Positions 45,283-54,412 of a DNA stretch of 64,000 bases are shown piece after piece. The stretch covers positions 2,728,001-2,792,000 of the forward strand of contig JAXLUI010000001.1 in NCBI GenBank assembly GCA_046329585.1. The letters run 5' to 3'. The stretch comes from DLKC01 sp002478885 (lineage in GTDB: Bacteria; Bacteroidota; Bacteroidia; Chitinophagales; Chitinophagaceae). The notes beneath the pieces are model-generated. The model was not told the origin of the DNA and made no database searches. It saw nothing but the letters and a program-made list of their open reading frames with translations. Position 1 is the stretch's first letter. Each line of letters starts with the position of its first letter. The translations under genes and the position numbers were made by a program.

Positions 45283-46386
45283 ATGGCCTACCAAAATCTA
45301 AAGCCTACAAAATATCTTCATTTTATTCTTCCGTTTTTTAATACAAAACGTACGAAAGAAATCTTTAATGTTAACCCAACCGTATTGCCGCCAAGAGAAG
45401 AAGCCGCAGAAATAGGTGTTTATGTTTACGACTATAATTCAACGGAACTAAAGGAATATGATCTTAGTGATGTACAGGATTGTTATCTCTTCCGCGATAA
45501 TAACAACAAAAGCTGGATAAATATCGATGGCATAAGAAAGGCAGATGTAGAAAATATTTGTAACCACTTTGGCATTCACCCATTAATTGCTGAAGACATT
45601 CTTAGCGTTGGTCAGCGGCCAAAGATGGACGAAATGGATGATGTAATGTTCTGCGTAATGAATATGCTGTATTTTATGCCTTCCGGCGCAGTAGAGTCTG
45701 AACAGGTGAGTATTGTGTTGGGCAAAGATTTTGTAATAAGTTTCCAGGAAAATAATAAACGCGATGTGTTCAATTCACTTCGTGACAAGTTGAAAGTGGC
45801 CAACTCAAAACTGCGCCAAAACAAGGTTGACTATTTATGCTATATGCTTATAGATACCATCGTTGACCATTACTATCTGGTAATGGAAAAACTTGGTGAG
45901 CGCATCGAGCAACTGGAAGAAGAGATTATTCGTGTTGGTAACACTCGTTCTCTTGCCCGCATCAACAGTTTACGCAAAGAGTTGATCGTGCTGAAAAGAA
46001 ACATTAATCCTGTTCGCGACCTTGTAAACGGCTTTATCCGTAGCGAAAGTGATTTGCTGGACGAGCGTACAACTAAATACTTTAAAGATGTATACGATCA
46101 CATTGTTCAGGCAAGTGACCTTGTAGAGAACTATCGCGACATGATGATCAACCTGCAGGATCTTTACATGAGCAAAGTAAATCTTCGCCTTAACGAAGTG
46201 ATGAAAGTAATGACAATTGTTACTTGCCTACTCGCCCCGGCAACTGTTATTGGCGGCATCTTTGGAATGAACTTCGAGGTAATACCATTAACACACCAGA
46301 AGGAAGGATTTTATGTTGCAGTGGGCATGATGCTGCTCATACCCGTGTGGATGATCGTTACATTCAAAAAAAGAGGGTGGTTTTAA
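45283..46386 (+). CDS. corA: CorA-family magnesium/cobalt transporter
   Basis: A 367-residue protein: long cytoplasmic N-domain with coiled helices (EKLGERIEQLEEEII), then two membrane helices at the C-terminus. The signature GMN appears in IFGMNFEVIP (about residue 328), and the protein ends with a basic tail KKRGWF. CorA forms pentamers that let Mg2+ in. I start at ATG 45283 (MAYQNLKPTKYLH); an upstream start would read across the terminator hairpin. Confidence 0.92.
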   Translation: MAYQNLKPTKYLHFILPFFNTKRTKEIFNVNPTVLPPREEAAEIGVYVYDYNSTELKEYDLSDVQDCYLFRDNNNKSWINIDGIRKADVENICNHFGIHPLIAEDILSVGQRPKMDEMDDVMFCVMNMLYFMPSGAVESEQVSIVLGKDFVISFQENNKRDVFNSLRDKLKVANSKLRQNKVDYLCYMLIDTIVDHYYLVMEKLGERIEQLEEEIIRVGNTRSLARINSLRKELIVLKRNINPVRDLVNGFIRSESDLLDERTTKYFKDVYDHIVQASDLVENYRDMMINLQDLYMSKVNLRLNEVMKVMTIVTCLLAPATVIGGIFGMNFEVIPLTHQKEGFYVAVGMMLLIPVWMIVTFKKRGWF

Positions 46387-46429
46387 AAGTTCTTTTTGGA
46401 GCTTGGCATTTTTGCATTACCCGGCTGCT

Positions 46430-46520
46430 GTCGCGTCGCACACATTTACAACATACTCCACAATCAGCGCTTATACATTTTGATGAGTAAGGTTCAATAC
46501 GTTGAAGTGTGCGACGCAAC
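46430..46520. repeat. Dispersed palindromic repeat, locus 16 (paired)
   Basis: L arm GTCGCGTCGCACACATTTAC (46430-46449) and R arm GTTGAAGTGTGCGACGCAAC (46501-46520), with a CCCGGCTG left flank and GCTGGGATCAAAAAAG right flank. Between convergent corA and the DUF2480 gene. Confidence 0.84.
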
Positions 46521-46582
46521 GAAGGCTGAAGCGAGAACAAAAAGCTGGGATCAAAAAAGTAATAACAGCGTTTATATAATAA

Positions 46583-47089
46583 TTATTTCTTCTTGTAAAT
46601 AGGAACTGTGCTACAGGGCTCGCCATACATGATGCTTTTTACAACAGGCCTTAATTTTTTAGTAATCTCAAGATAGGCAGATTCGTGGATCTCCGCATTT
46701 CCACAGCCTTTAATAACAACACGTTTATCAGAAAAATCGTTCGCATTAATTGTTGCAATGCTTTTGAGTACCAAGGCCTTTTCAAGTTCGTCTTTATTAC
46801 CAAACACAATCTCGTTTGCAAATGGTTGAAGATAGCTCGCGACAAGCATGTAAGCCCATAGAGGAATAATAGCATCGGCCGAGCAGGTAACAGCTATGTT
46901 TTTGTTTTCATACTGCTGCCAGTCTGTTTGCTGCAACGATGTACGAAAATCCTTTTCTTTAAGAACCAGGCTCATGAATAAAAATTCTTTGATATCGAAG
47001 ATTTCCATTTCTTCTTTAGGCAAATATTCTTCAAGATTAATCGTGATTATACCGCTCTCCGTTACTTTATTCATAATTGCTTGCTTCAT
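46583..47089 (-). CDS. DUF2480 family protein
   Basis: A 168-residue cytosolic protein. The pattern NKVTESGIITINLEEYLPKE, DIKEFLFMSLVLKEKDFR, and CSADAIIPLWAYMLVAS matches the DUF2480 family, common in Bacteroidota. Cysteines at CSADA, KGCGN and GEPCS are conserved-looking, so metal or cluster binding is conceivable. Function unknown. A perfect -7 box (rc of 47103-47110, TAGCTTTG) lies 14 nt before the start. Confidence 0.85.
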   Translation of the reverse strand: MKQAIMNKVTESGIITINLEEYLPKEEMEIFDIKEFLFMSLVLKEKDFRTSLQQTDWQQYENKNIAVTCSADAIIPLWAYMLVASYLQPFANEIVFGNKDELEKALVLKSIATINANDFSDKRVVIKGCGNAEIHESAYLEITKKLRPVVKSIMYGEPCSTVPIYKKK

Positions 47090-47183
47090 AAAAAGCTTTT
47101 TACAAAGCTAACCAAGAATAATACAAATGAATTTTCCCATTTTCAATTGTTTACGTTTTAGAACCGAAAATTCCTGAAAGCGA

Positions 47184-47207
47184 AAAACCCGCATTGCTGC
47201 GGGTTTT
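47184..47207 (-). terminator. Terminator after the PpiD-like gene
   Basis: AAAACCCGCA (47184-47193) pairs with TGCGGGTTTT (47198-47207), loop of four, T run on the minus strand. Confidence 0.85.
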
Positions 47208-47229
47208 GAATTTTTTTATTTGTACACAA

Positions 47230-49296
47230 CTAATAAAAATCTGACCTGTAGTCTTTCACATCAGCCGCTTGTCTTACCGCATTTGCGGAACGGTAACCAA
47301 CCTGCGATTTAATTTGCGTTTCAAGGCTCTGCCGTACCATTTCTGGGGTGCCGCCAAGAGAAGAACCAGCATAAACATTTTCGCCTCTTATAACAAATAC
47401 GGCGGAGGTGCCGGCTATTGCTGCACTCACTTTCCCTTTTAGATCTTTATTAAACGCTGCGCCAATAACTTTTACTTCATTACCAATATTTGGCACAACA
47501 AAAGCCTGAAAAGAAATGCTATCTGCTGTCATTACAGAACTCCCAGCATTTTTTGCAATTTCTTCCAGTGTTGATCCCTTAATTTTTACCGAGATTATTT
47601 GTTGGGCCTTCTTTTCATTTCTTACAAGCGATTCAACTTGTGGTCTTGCTGCACTTGCGCTAAGTAGGCCGGCTTTGTTATCAGCCGTAATTACCGCAAC
47701 GATATAGTTATTGTTAATTTCAAAAGGTTCGGATACATCACCAAGATCATTATCATAAGTCCAGCGAACAAGCGTTCTGCTATCTCCTAAAGATTGAATT
47801 GTAAAATCGTTTTCCTTTATCTGGTCGGCAATTAACGGTGTTTTATTCAATTTTGCTGCGTTTTTGTCAAATGCTGCTTTATCTCTGCTTGATGCAGCAA
47901 ACTGAGTTGCCGCGGTGTTCGCAGCGTCCACAGTTTCCTGGCTGGCAACAATTGGCTTTGCGAGGTAGGCAATATTGTAACCGGTTTCTGATCCTTTCTG
48001 GCCGAGAATTTCTATATAGTGATATCCATATGATGTCTGAACTACTTTTTTGTCGCCCGGCTTTCCGGTAAAAACGAAATCGTTGAATTCTTCAACCATT
48101 CTGCCCGAAGCGAAATATTCGTATACACCACCTTTAGCTGCGCTTGCTGGATCATCTGAATATTTTATACAAACAGAATCAAATCCAACACCCGCATTGA
48201 TCAATGCAACGGCGCTGTCAAGTCTTTTTCTAGCGGCACTATCTTCTCTAACCCTAAAACTCTGACCGCTGTTTTGATCGGATTGATGGGTAGCAACAAG
48301 AATGTGCCTTACCCGAACAGAGTCAGGCATAGAAGTGGCACGAACGATTTTTGCCAACACATAATTGTTGTTATCAAGGTATGGACCGTATACGGTTCCT
48401 ACAGGTTGACTGAGAAGCGTGTCTTTCACCGCTTGTTTTATTTCCTTTTTCCCAACATAACTGTTATAATATGGCAACTCAGATCCACTTTTTGCAAGAA
48501 AAGCTTTTTCATCTGAAGCTGATTGAAACTCAGCTTTTGTTTGTTCCATCTGGGCAAGGAGTGCTGAAGTATCTTGCTTCGAGGGTGATGCTTCGAATGT
48601 TATATACGATATCTGTCTTGTCTCATCCTTTTGTTTGAATTGTTTGGGATGTTTGTTTATGTATGCAACAATGTCTTCATCAGAAACTTTCACGGCGCTG
48701 TCGCTTATTGTAGCATATGGCACCGAAACAAAAGAAATTTTAGCAAGCGAGTTATTGTCAGCATTTGTTTTCTCTGCCATCCATTTTGGAACATAGACAG
48801 CTCCAGTAATTAATGCCTGGTATTTTTGCCTGAGTGTTTGTTGTATTGTTGGCTCGAGATAACCTTCATAAATCTGGGCTGTTCTTGGATCATTTGCGTT
48901 ATATAGACCGGTTGATGGATCAGTAAAAGCTTGTTGCATCCAAGATGGTGGATTATTGCCAAAAAGCAAATCACTTAATTCCTTCGTGGTCACTTGCAGA
49001 CCAAGTTTGTCATACTCTTGTCCCATTACAGTTTGGTCTACAAGGTATTCCCAGATACTACCTATAAGCTGGTCCCTTTGTGCACCGTTAGCCTGCTGAT
49101 AAAAGTTGATTTTTTCTTCAAAATCGGTCCTATCAATTGACACCCCATTTACTTTTCCAACCGTTGTTTTATTGGCAAAAAAACCGCCTCCTTTACCTGA
49201 AAACGCATCTTGTAGAATGAAGGCAAGCAAAGACAGAGCAATCGCACCGAAAATGAACCATGCCGCTTTATCACGAATCCTTTGAATAACTGACAT
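47230..49296 (-). CDS. SurA/PpiD-like periplasmic peptidyl-prolyl isomerase
   Basis: A 688-residue chaperone anchored by one N-terminal helix (RDKAAWFIFGAIALSLLAFI). A SurA-N domain follows (VGKVNGVSIDRTDFEEKINF). The parvulin domain is at about residues 325-440, starting VRVRHILVATHQS and ending TSYGYHYIEI; a second, degenerate parvulin-like region precedes or follows. Such proteins assist folding of outer-membrane and exported proteins. A full -33/-7 promoter is seen upstream. Length fits the Bacteroidota PpiD-like group. Confidence 0.9.
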   Translation of the reverse strand: MSVIQRIRDKAAWFIFGAIALSLLAFILQDAFSGKGGGFFANKTTVGKVNGVSIDRTDFEEKINFYQQANGAQRDQLIGSIWEYLVDQTVMGQEYDKLGLQVTTKELSDLLFGNNPPSWMQQAFTDPSTGLYNANDPRTAQIYEGYLEPTIQQTLRQKYQALITGAVYVPKWMAEKTNADNNSLAKISFVSVPYATISDSAVKVSDEDIVAYINKHPKQFKQKDETRQISYITFEASPSKQDTSALLAQMEQTKAEFQSASDEKAFLAKSGSELPYYNSYVGKKEIKQAVKDTLLSQPVGTVYGPYLDNNNYVLAKIVRATSMPDSVRVRHILVATHQSDQNSGQSFRVREDSAARKRLDSAVALINAGVGFDSVCIKYSDDPASAAKGGVYEYFASGRMVEEFNDFVFTGKPGDKKVVQTSYGYHYIEILGQKGSETGYNIAYLAKPIVASQETVDAANTAATQFAASSRDKAAFDKNAAKLNKTPLIADQIKENDFTIQSLGDSRTLVRWTYDNDLGDVSEPFEINNNYIVAVITADNKAGLLSASAARPQVESLVRNEKKAQQIISVKIKGSTLEEIAKNAGSSVMTADSISFQAFVVPNIGNEVKVIGAAFNKDLKGKVSAAIAGTSAVFVIRGENVYAGSSLGGTPEMVRQSLETQIKSQVGYRSANAVRQAADVKDYRSDFY

Positions 49297-49327
49297 AATA
49301 TTATTATATATAGTTTTTAGAGGATGG

Positions 49328-49358
49328 CAAAAATAGGGGATTAAAACATTTGAACAAA
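49328..49358 (-). promoter_or_regulatory. Promoter of the PpiD-like gene
   Basis: On the minus strand TTTG (rc of 49355-49358), 19-nt spacer, TATTTTTG (rc of 49328-49335): an exact Bacteroidota promoter, 32 nt before the start codon. Confidence 0.7.
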
Positions 49359-49757
49359 TTGTGAATAACTATTGATGTAGGAATATGTGCTATTTATACC
49401 GAAATTAAGGGAGTAGCCGGTCTTTTCTAACAGCTTTTTTTCGATTTACGGTATCTATTTGTTGTCAACATTGAAATGTTGACGAAGCATTTTTCTTGTT
49501 AATAACCCGGCTTTTTGATTTTTAGAATGTTAAGATGTACCGAAAAAATTAAGCAAAATTCTTTCCTTTTAGGCAAGGCATGATATTGCCCACATTTTTA
49601 TTTCTCTTAATTAACAGTTGACAATTTGTGATTCTACGAATGGGTATATTCAACCAAAACTTTTCAACAGTTGTTAAAAATAGTCCCTTTCGTTTGATAT
49701 TACAGGCTTCTGCATTGTGGACTTCTTGTTCATTCCTGTTAATAACAGTTGAGTAGT

Positions 49758-49765
49758 TAACTTTG
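49758..49765 (+). promoter_or_regulatory. -7 box for nadA
   Basis: TAACTTTG, matching TAnnTTTG, 90 nt before nadA. No good -33 box. Confidence 0.35.
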
Positions 49766-49854
49766 TTTTCTGGGGATAAGTAAGTTATCCCGATATACAC
49801 ACCTGTAATAGTAATAGGCTTTTATAATAATAATGTATTAATATAAATACTACA

Positions 49855-50862
49855 ATGAATATTAACATTGCAAAGGCAAATATCGAGGTTAAAGGTTTTC
49901 TTGATATCGAGATAGATCCAACGCTTGATCTTTTTAAAGAGATCGAAAGATTAAAGAAAGAAAAGAACGCTGTAATTCTGGCGCATTATTACCAGGAGCC
50001 AGATATACAGGATGTGGCTGACTACATAGGCGATAGCCTTGGCCTTGCTCAGCAAGCTGCTAAAACAGAAGCTGATATCATTGTTTTCGCCGGTGTGCAT
50101 TTTATGGCAGAAACTGCTAAAATTATTAATCCATCAAAGAAAGTTCTACTTCCCGACCTTAAGGCAGGCTGCTCGTTGGCTGATAGTGCTCCGGCTCCTT
50201 TGTTTAGAAAATTCAAAGAGAAGCATCTTGACCATATCGTAATTTCTTACGTCAACTGCTCGGCGGAAATCAAGGCTTTAAGTGATATTATCTGTACAAG
50301 CAGCAATGCGCTTAGAATTATAGAAAGTGTACCCGTTGATCAGCCGATCATTTTTGCGCCTGATAGAAACTTGGGAGCTTATCTAAATAAACAAACGGGC
50401 AGAAATATGATTTTATGGAATGGCGCTTGTATGGTTCATGAAATATTCAGCCTGGAAAAAATTATCAAGTTAAAGATCCGCCATCCGCAAGCAAAATTTA
50501 TAGCCCATCCTGAGTGTGAAGAGGCGATTCTTCGACATGCAGATTATATTGGAAGTACTACTCAATTATTGAATTTCGTGGTCAAGGATAGCGCTAATGA
50601 GTTTATTGTGGGTACTGAAACAGGCATACTCCATCAAATGCAAAAAGATGCACCTTCAAAGACGCTAATTGCGGCTCCGCCGAATAATTCGTGTGCATGC
50701 AACGATTGTCCGCATATGAAGTTAAATACGCTAGAAAAATTATATCTGTGCATGGAGTACGAGCAACCCGAAATAACAATGGAAGAATCTTTAAGACTGG
50801 CTGCTTTAGAACCAATTAAGAGAATGCTTGACATAAGCAAGGCAGCAGGCCTTGTAGGATAA
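49855..50862 (+). CDS. nadA: Quinolinate synthase A
   Basis: A 335-residue enzyme that condenses iminoaspartate and dihydroxyacetone phosphate to quinolinate in NAD synthesis. The three cysteines of its [4Fe-4S] cluster are at C106 (KAGCSLAD), C192 (NGACMVHE) and within the C-terminal CACNDCPHMK (residues 280-285). N-terminal ILAHYYQEPDIQDVADYIGD is typical. nadB and nadC are not next to it, but nadD of the same pathway lies 4 kb downstream. Confidence 0.96.
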   Translation: MNINIAKANIEVKGFLDIEIDPTLDLFKEIERLKKEKNAVILAHYYQEPDIQDVADYIGDSLGLAQQAAKTEADIIVFAGVHFMAETAKIINPSKKVLLPDLKAGCSLADSAPAPLFRKFKEKHLDHIVISYVNCSAEIKALSDIICTSSNALRIIESVPVDQPIIFAPDRNLGAYLNKQTGRNMILWNGACMVHEIFSLEKIIKLKIRHPQAKFIAHPECEEAILRHADYIGSTTQLLNFVVKDSANEFIVGTETGILHQMQKDAPSKTLIAAPPNNSCACNDCPHMKLNTLEKLYLCMEYEQPEITMEESLRLAALEPIKRMLDISKAAGLVG

Positions 50863-50902
50863 ATTCCTTTGGAGCGAGTCTTTTGAATATTAACTGAGAT
50901 TT

Positions 50903-51007
50903 GTTGCGTAGCACACTTGTGCGTTCAGTAGTTAGTTCGACAGTTGATTTGTATTGTTCTTACAACTTTGCAGCAGCGTGTTGTGCAGTACAAGGGAGTG
51001 ACACAAC
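50903..51007. repeat. Dispersed palindromic repeat, locus 17 (paired, mixed types)
   Basis: L arm GTTGCGTAGCACACTTGTGC (50903-50922, first type), R arm GTACAAGGGAGTGACACAAC (50988-51007, second type), then GAGGCTGGGA. Between convergent genes. Confidence 0.82.
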
Positions 51008-51041
51008 GAGGCTGGGAATTATTCCGAAGCGGGTCTAATAG

Positions 51042-51827
51042 TTATTTCTTTTGCTCTCCGTTTTCCTTTTGTAAAAATAAATCAGTGTCGGCCCTATTAT
51101 TTTTGTATAGCTTATAGATCTGCTCAATATAATACCCCAACTCAATATCATTCATTGTTACAAGCAGTTCGTATGAAGGTTTACTGATGCGAATAAACGA
51201 ATCGAGATCCGGTGACCTGAGGTTTGTCAGTTTTTGAACAAGGTATTTTGTGTACCTGTGGTTGATATACTTGTCTCGCTCCTGTTCGATAAGCCTTTCC
51301 TGCATACTTAACATCATTCGGGTTCGCCTGAACCGAAACATGTTTATGAATTCGTCGAGATCGAGACCTGCTGTGACACTGCCGGGAACATAAGAGGATG
51401 GAGAAATGGAGGATACATTAATTTTTGGTTTCCTGAAATTAAATACTTTGGCGTATTCCTGCCTGTTTTGTAGCGAATCTAGTTTGTAGTTGCTGTTTTT
51501 AACTTTCACTGCAGGCAACCAGGCCGCATCTACATATAATGCGATTTCAAAATTGTAAAGATTTGAAATGGTATCTACAGGGTAGCCCTTCGTTTTTTTT
51601 GACAGAAATGAAAACCATACAGTGTCGGTCTTGGAAACAGGAACAGAAAATTTTCCCACAGAATCGGAAATAGCATAAAAGCCGGCGGATGTAGATATTG
51701 TTACAGCATCCAATGGTCGCTTACTAAAATAATCATAAACGGTGCCAGCCAATTTTTGCTGCTGGCAGAAAGCATTATTGCATCTTAAAATCAAAAAGAG
51801 TAAAACAAAGTAGAGGTAGAGTTTCAA
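51042..51827 (-). CDS. Exported carboxypeptidase-regulatory-like domain protein
   Basis: A 261-residue protein with signal peptide (MKLYLYFVLLFLILRCNNAF). Residues about 25-100 form a beta-sandwich of the CarboxypepD_reg-like type (LAGTVYDYFSKRPLDAVTIS, SDSVGKFSVPV), common at the start of TonB-dependent receptors, but no barrel follows. The C-terminal part is helical and charged (RMMLSMQERLIEQERDKYIN). This arrangement, about 260 residues, recurs in Bacteroidota with no known function. Confidence 0.7.
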   Translation of the reverse strand: MKLYLYFVLLFLILRCNNAFCQQQKLAGTVYDYFSKRPLDAVTISTSAGFYAISDSVGKFSVPVSKTDTVWFSFLSKKTKGYPVDTISNLYNFEIALYVDAAWLPAVKVKNSNYKLDSLQNRQEYAKVFNFRKPKINVSSISPSSYVPGSVTAGLDLDEFINMFRFRRTRMMLSMQERLIEQERDKYINHRYTKYLVQKLTNLRSPDLDSFIRISKPSYELLVTMNDIELGYYIEQIYKLYKNNRADTDLFLQKENGEQKK

Positions 51828-51956
51828 ACCGGTATTGTTTACTTTGTAATATTAACAAGCGAAGGGCAGATTTATATTTTCAGGAAGGCTATTTAACCAC
51901 ATTTTAGTGAATTGATGTTTTACATTGATTTTTAATTACATAAATATTAAATAAAA

Positions 51957-53825
51957 CTATCTACCCATATAAACCATCAGAATTTGAACATCACTAGGAT
52001 TGACACCACTGATACGGCTTGCCTGACCTAACGTTCGGGGCTTTATTCTTTTAAACTTCTGTAACGCTTCGTTACTTAATGCCGAAACTTTATCATAGTC
52101 AAAAGTATCTGGGATTATTAATTCTTCGACAGCCGACATTCTTGTAACTAAATCCTTTTCTTTTTCTATATAGCGTTCATACTTGATCTGTATTTCTGCT
52201 TGTTCTAATTCTTCGCCAGTAAATTCTCTCAATATAGGCTTAATTCGTTCGATGGACGCTACCATATCACTCATTGAAATATTTGGACGCAATAATATCT
52301 TAGATGCCTTTTGTTTTTCCTCAATTTCTGTTGAATCTTTACTCACTAAAAATGGATTAATTTCTGCTGGCTCTAATGAAATAGAACTAAGTGTGGACTT
52401 AATTATTTCAATAGCGGATTTTTTCTTTTGAACAATATCCATACGCTCCTGCGACGCTAGTCCTATTTTATAACTTAGTTCAGTTAGCCTTAAGTCAGCA
52501 TTGTCCTGCCTTAGCAGGGTTCTATATTCTGCACGACTTGTGAACATACGATAAGGTTCATCAGTCCCCTTGCTAACAAGGTCGTCAATAAGCACTCCTA
52601 TATAAGCTTCACTTCTTTTTAATATTAGAGCTGCTCGATCATTTATTTTTAAATGTGCATTTATACCAGCCATTAAACCTTGGCATGCTGCTTCTTCGTA
52701 CCCAGTGGTGCCATTTATCTGTCCCGCTAAAAAAAGGTTTTGCAATAGTTTGGTTTCTAGTGAATGCTTAAGCTGCGTTGGAGGGAAGAAATCATATTCA
52801 ATTGCATAACCTGGTCTGAAAATTTTAGCTTTTTCAAATCCAGGAATTTTTAGCAATGCTTCATATTGTACTTCTTCTGGCAATGACGTGGAAAAGCCAT
52901 TCACATATATTTCAACTGTATTAAATCCTTCAGGTTCGACAAAAATTTGGTGCCGGTTTCTCTCGGCGAATCTATTTATTTTATCTTCAATGCTTGGACA
53001 ATACCGCGGCCCAATACCCTCTATTCGTCCCGTAAACATCGGACTTCTATTAAATCCCTTTTTTAGTGAATCGTGAACTGCTTCGTTTGTAAAAGTAATA
53101 AAGCAGCTTTTTTGTTCTTCTTTCTTTAAACGGGAAAGAGGTAAATAGGAGAAGCCTGTTATTATATCATCGCCCTTTTGTTCCTCCATTTTGCTGTAAT
53201 TAAGGCTTCTTCCATCGACTCTTGGTGGCGTACCGGTTTTAAGCCGGTCGCTTTCAAAGCCAAACTCAATTAATTGTTCCGTTATACCTGTCGCTGCCTT
53301 TTCTGCTACTCTGCCTCCACCAAACTGTTTTTCACCGATATGAATAATGCCGTTAAGAAATGTTCCGCTAGTGACGATAACTGCTTTTGAAAATATTTTG
53401 TGACCCAGTCCTGTTTCAACACCTACAACTAAGTCATTATGTATGATCAGTGACCTAACCATATCTTGATAAAAATCTACATTAGGTGTTTGTTCCAGCA
53501 TTGATCTCCAGGTAAGTGCAAAGACCATTCGGTCGTTTTGAGACCGGGGACTCCACATTGCCGGACCTTTGCTTTTGTTTAGCATCCGAAACTGAATCAT
53601 GCTTTTATCCGTGACAATGCCGCTGTAACCACCAATCGCGTCAATTTCTTTAATTATTTGACCCTTTGCAATACCACCCATGGCGGGATTGCAGCTCATC
53701 TGAGCAATAGTCTGCATGTTCATAGTAACAAGCAAAACTCTACTTCCAAGGTTAGCAGCCGAAGCCGCTGCCTCGCAACCAGCATGACCGGCCCCTACAA
53801 TAATGATGTCATAATTTTGATGCAT
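51957..53825 (-). CDS. mnmG: tRNA uridine-5-carboxymethylaminomethyl modification enzyme MnmG (GidA)
   Basis: A 622-residue FAD enzyme that with MnmE modifies the wobble uridine of certain tRNAs. FAD motif GAGHAGCEAA (11-20), MnmG patterns CNPAMGGIAKGQI, GTFLNGIIHIGEKQFGGGR and GPRYCPSIEDKI. The start at 53825 (MHQNYDIIIVGAGHAG) is chosen because upstream in-frame codons read through the parS sites. A perfect -7 box (rc of 53836-53843) leaves nearly no leader. mnmG is an origin-proximal gene in many bacteria. Confidence 0.96.
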   Translation of the reverse strand: MHQNYDIIIVGAGHAGCEAAASAANLGSRVLLVTMNMQTIAQMSCNPAMGGIAKGQIIKEIDAIGGYSGIVTDKSMIQFRMLNKSKGPAMWSPRSQNDRMVFALTWRSMLEQTPNVDFYQDMVRSLIIHNDLVVGVETGLGHKIFSKAVIVTSGTFLNGIIHIGEKQFGGGRVAEKAATGITEQLIEFGFESDRLKTGTPPRVDGRSLNYSKMEEQKGDDIITGFSYLPLSRLKKEEQKSCFITFTNEAVHDSLKKGFNRSPMFTGRIEGIGPRYCPSIEDKINRFAERNRHQIFVEPEGFNTVEIYVNGFSTSLPEEVQYEALLKIPGFEKAKIFRPGYAIEYDFFPPTQLKHSLETKLLQNLFLAGQINGTTGYEEAACQGLMAGINAHLKINDRAALILKRSEAYIGVLIDDLVSKGTDEPYRMFTSRAEYRTLLRQDNADLRLTELSYKIGLASQERMDIVQKKKSAIEIIKSTLSSISLEPAEINPFLVSKDSTEIEEKQKASKILLRPNISMSDMVASIERIKPILREFTGEELEQAEIQIKYERYIEKEKDLVTRMSAVEELIIPDTFDYDKVSALSNEALQKFKRIKPRTLGQASRISGVNPSDVQILMVYMGR

Positions 53826-53835
53826 AACGCAGGTA

Positions 53836-53843
53836 CAAATATA
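53836..53843 (-). promoter_or_regulatory. -7 box for mnmG
   Basis: On the minus strand TATATTTG, an exact TAnnTTTG. At -33 spacing there is no TTTG; the first parS site begins 20 bp upstream. Confidence 0.45.
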
Positions 53844-53862
53844 GGATTGAACTATTACAATA

Positions 53863-53878
53863 TGTTTCACGTGAAACC
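53863..53878. other. parS centromere site 1 (ParB binding)
   Basis: TGTTTCACGTGAAACC contains the perfect 14-bp palindrome GTTTCACGTGAAAC and differs from the parS consensus TGTTTCACGTGAAACA by one end base. It lies between mnmG and ybeY. Confidence 0.85.
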
Positions 53879-53880
53879 GG

Positions 53881-54339
53881 TCAGGCGGTGTTTGTTTCAC
53901 GTGAAACAATGACGCTTGCTAAGAAGAGTGTTATATAATAGTTTTCTTTAGCTCGCATCACTTTAAAGTCTTCGGAATCTTTATCCTTATATCCGCATAA
54001 ATGAAGAGCGCCATGAAAAATAACCCGCAGCAGTTCTTCCTCGAAGGTAGTTTTGAATTTGTGAGAGTTTTCTTTAACCCTTTCTACACTTATATAAATC
54101 TCAGCCGATGTCGGCTGAGTCTTTTGTGACAGTTCAAACGTGATTATGTCGGTATAGAAATCGTGGTCAAGAAATTGCCTGTTTATATTCAGTAAGTAGC
54201 TATCGGAACAAAATATGTAATCTATTCGATTTAACTTCTTTTTTTCATTTTCGAAAAGATTATTAATAAAAATTTTGAGTTTTCGCACATACTTTATTCG
54301 AGGTTGCTGCTCGAGATAATGAAATAATAGCTTTGACAA
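53881..54339 (-). CDS. ybeY: Endoribonuclease YbeY
   Basis: A 152-residue zinc-dependent RNase needed for rRNA maturation. The motif is H109-G-A-L-H113-L-C-G-Y-K-D (normally HxxxHxxGxxH/D), where a third metal ligand may be D119. N-terminal ITFELSQ and the family LNRIDYIFCSDSYLLNINRQ fit. The final codons overlap the second parS site. The gene runs towards mnmG with a 55-nt gap. Confidence 0.92.
   Translation of the reverse strand: MSKLLFHYLEQQPRIKYVRKLKIFINNLFENEKKKLNRIDYIFCSDSYLLNINRQFLDHDFYTDIITFELSQKTQPTSAEIYISVERVKENSHKFKTTFEEELLRVIFHGALHLCGYKDKDSEDFKVMRAKENYYITLFLASVIVSRETNTA
53893..53908. other. parS centromere site 2 (ParB binding)
   Basis: TGTTTCACGTGAAACA, an exact 16-bp parS palindrome, 30 bp from site 1. 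It lies inside the last codons of ybeY, where it is read as IVSRET. Confidence 0.9.
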
Positions 54340-54412
54340 TTAGGTAAATTTTGTTTTTCAAAATTCGGCATAAATGGCGTCTTGTAGGTTAAATTTGTAT
54401 AGAATTCTGAAT

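Larger units (their letters stand above)
49297..49854. other. Long AT-rich gap, tentative replication origin
   Basis: 558 bp without a credible gene. It contains a 9-bp hairpin (49464-49483, GTCAACATT/AATGTTGAC), several near-matches to the DnaA box TTATCCACA (TGTGAATAA about 49360, TTTTCAACA about 49661, TTATCCCGA about 49785) and repeated TGTTAATAAC at about 49498 and 49738. Two parS sites lie 4 kb away. No perfect DnaA box is present, so the call is weak. Confidence 0.25.

Noticed and set aside
49549..49800. 83-residue open frame on the minus strand
   Set aside because: No recognisable domain or signal, and atypical composition; the gap looks like regulatory or origin DNA.
53826..53909. 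28-residue N-terminal extension of MnmG
   Set aside because: It encodes FHVK repeats because it crosses both parS sites; the FAD domain starts after Met at 53825.
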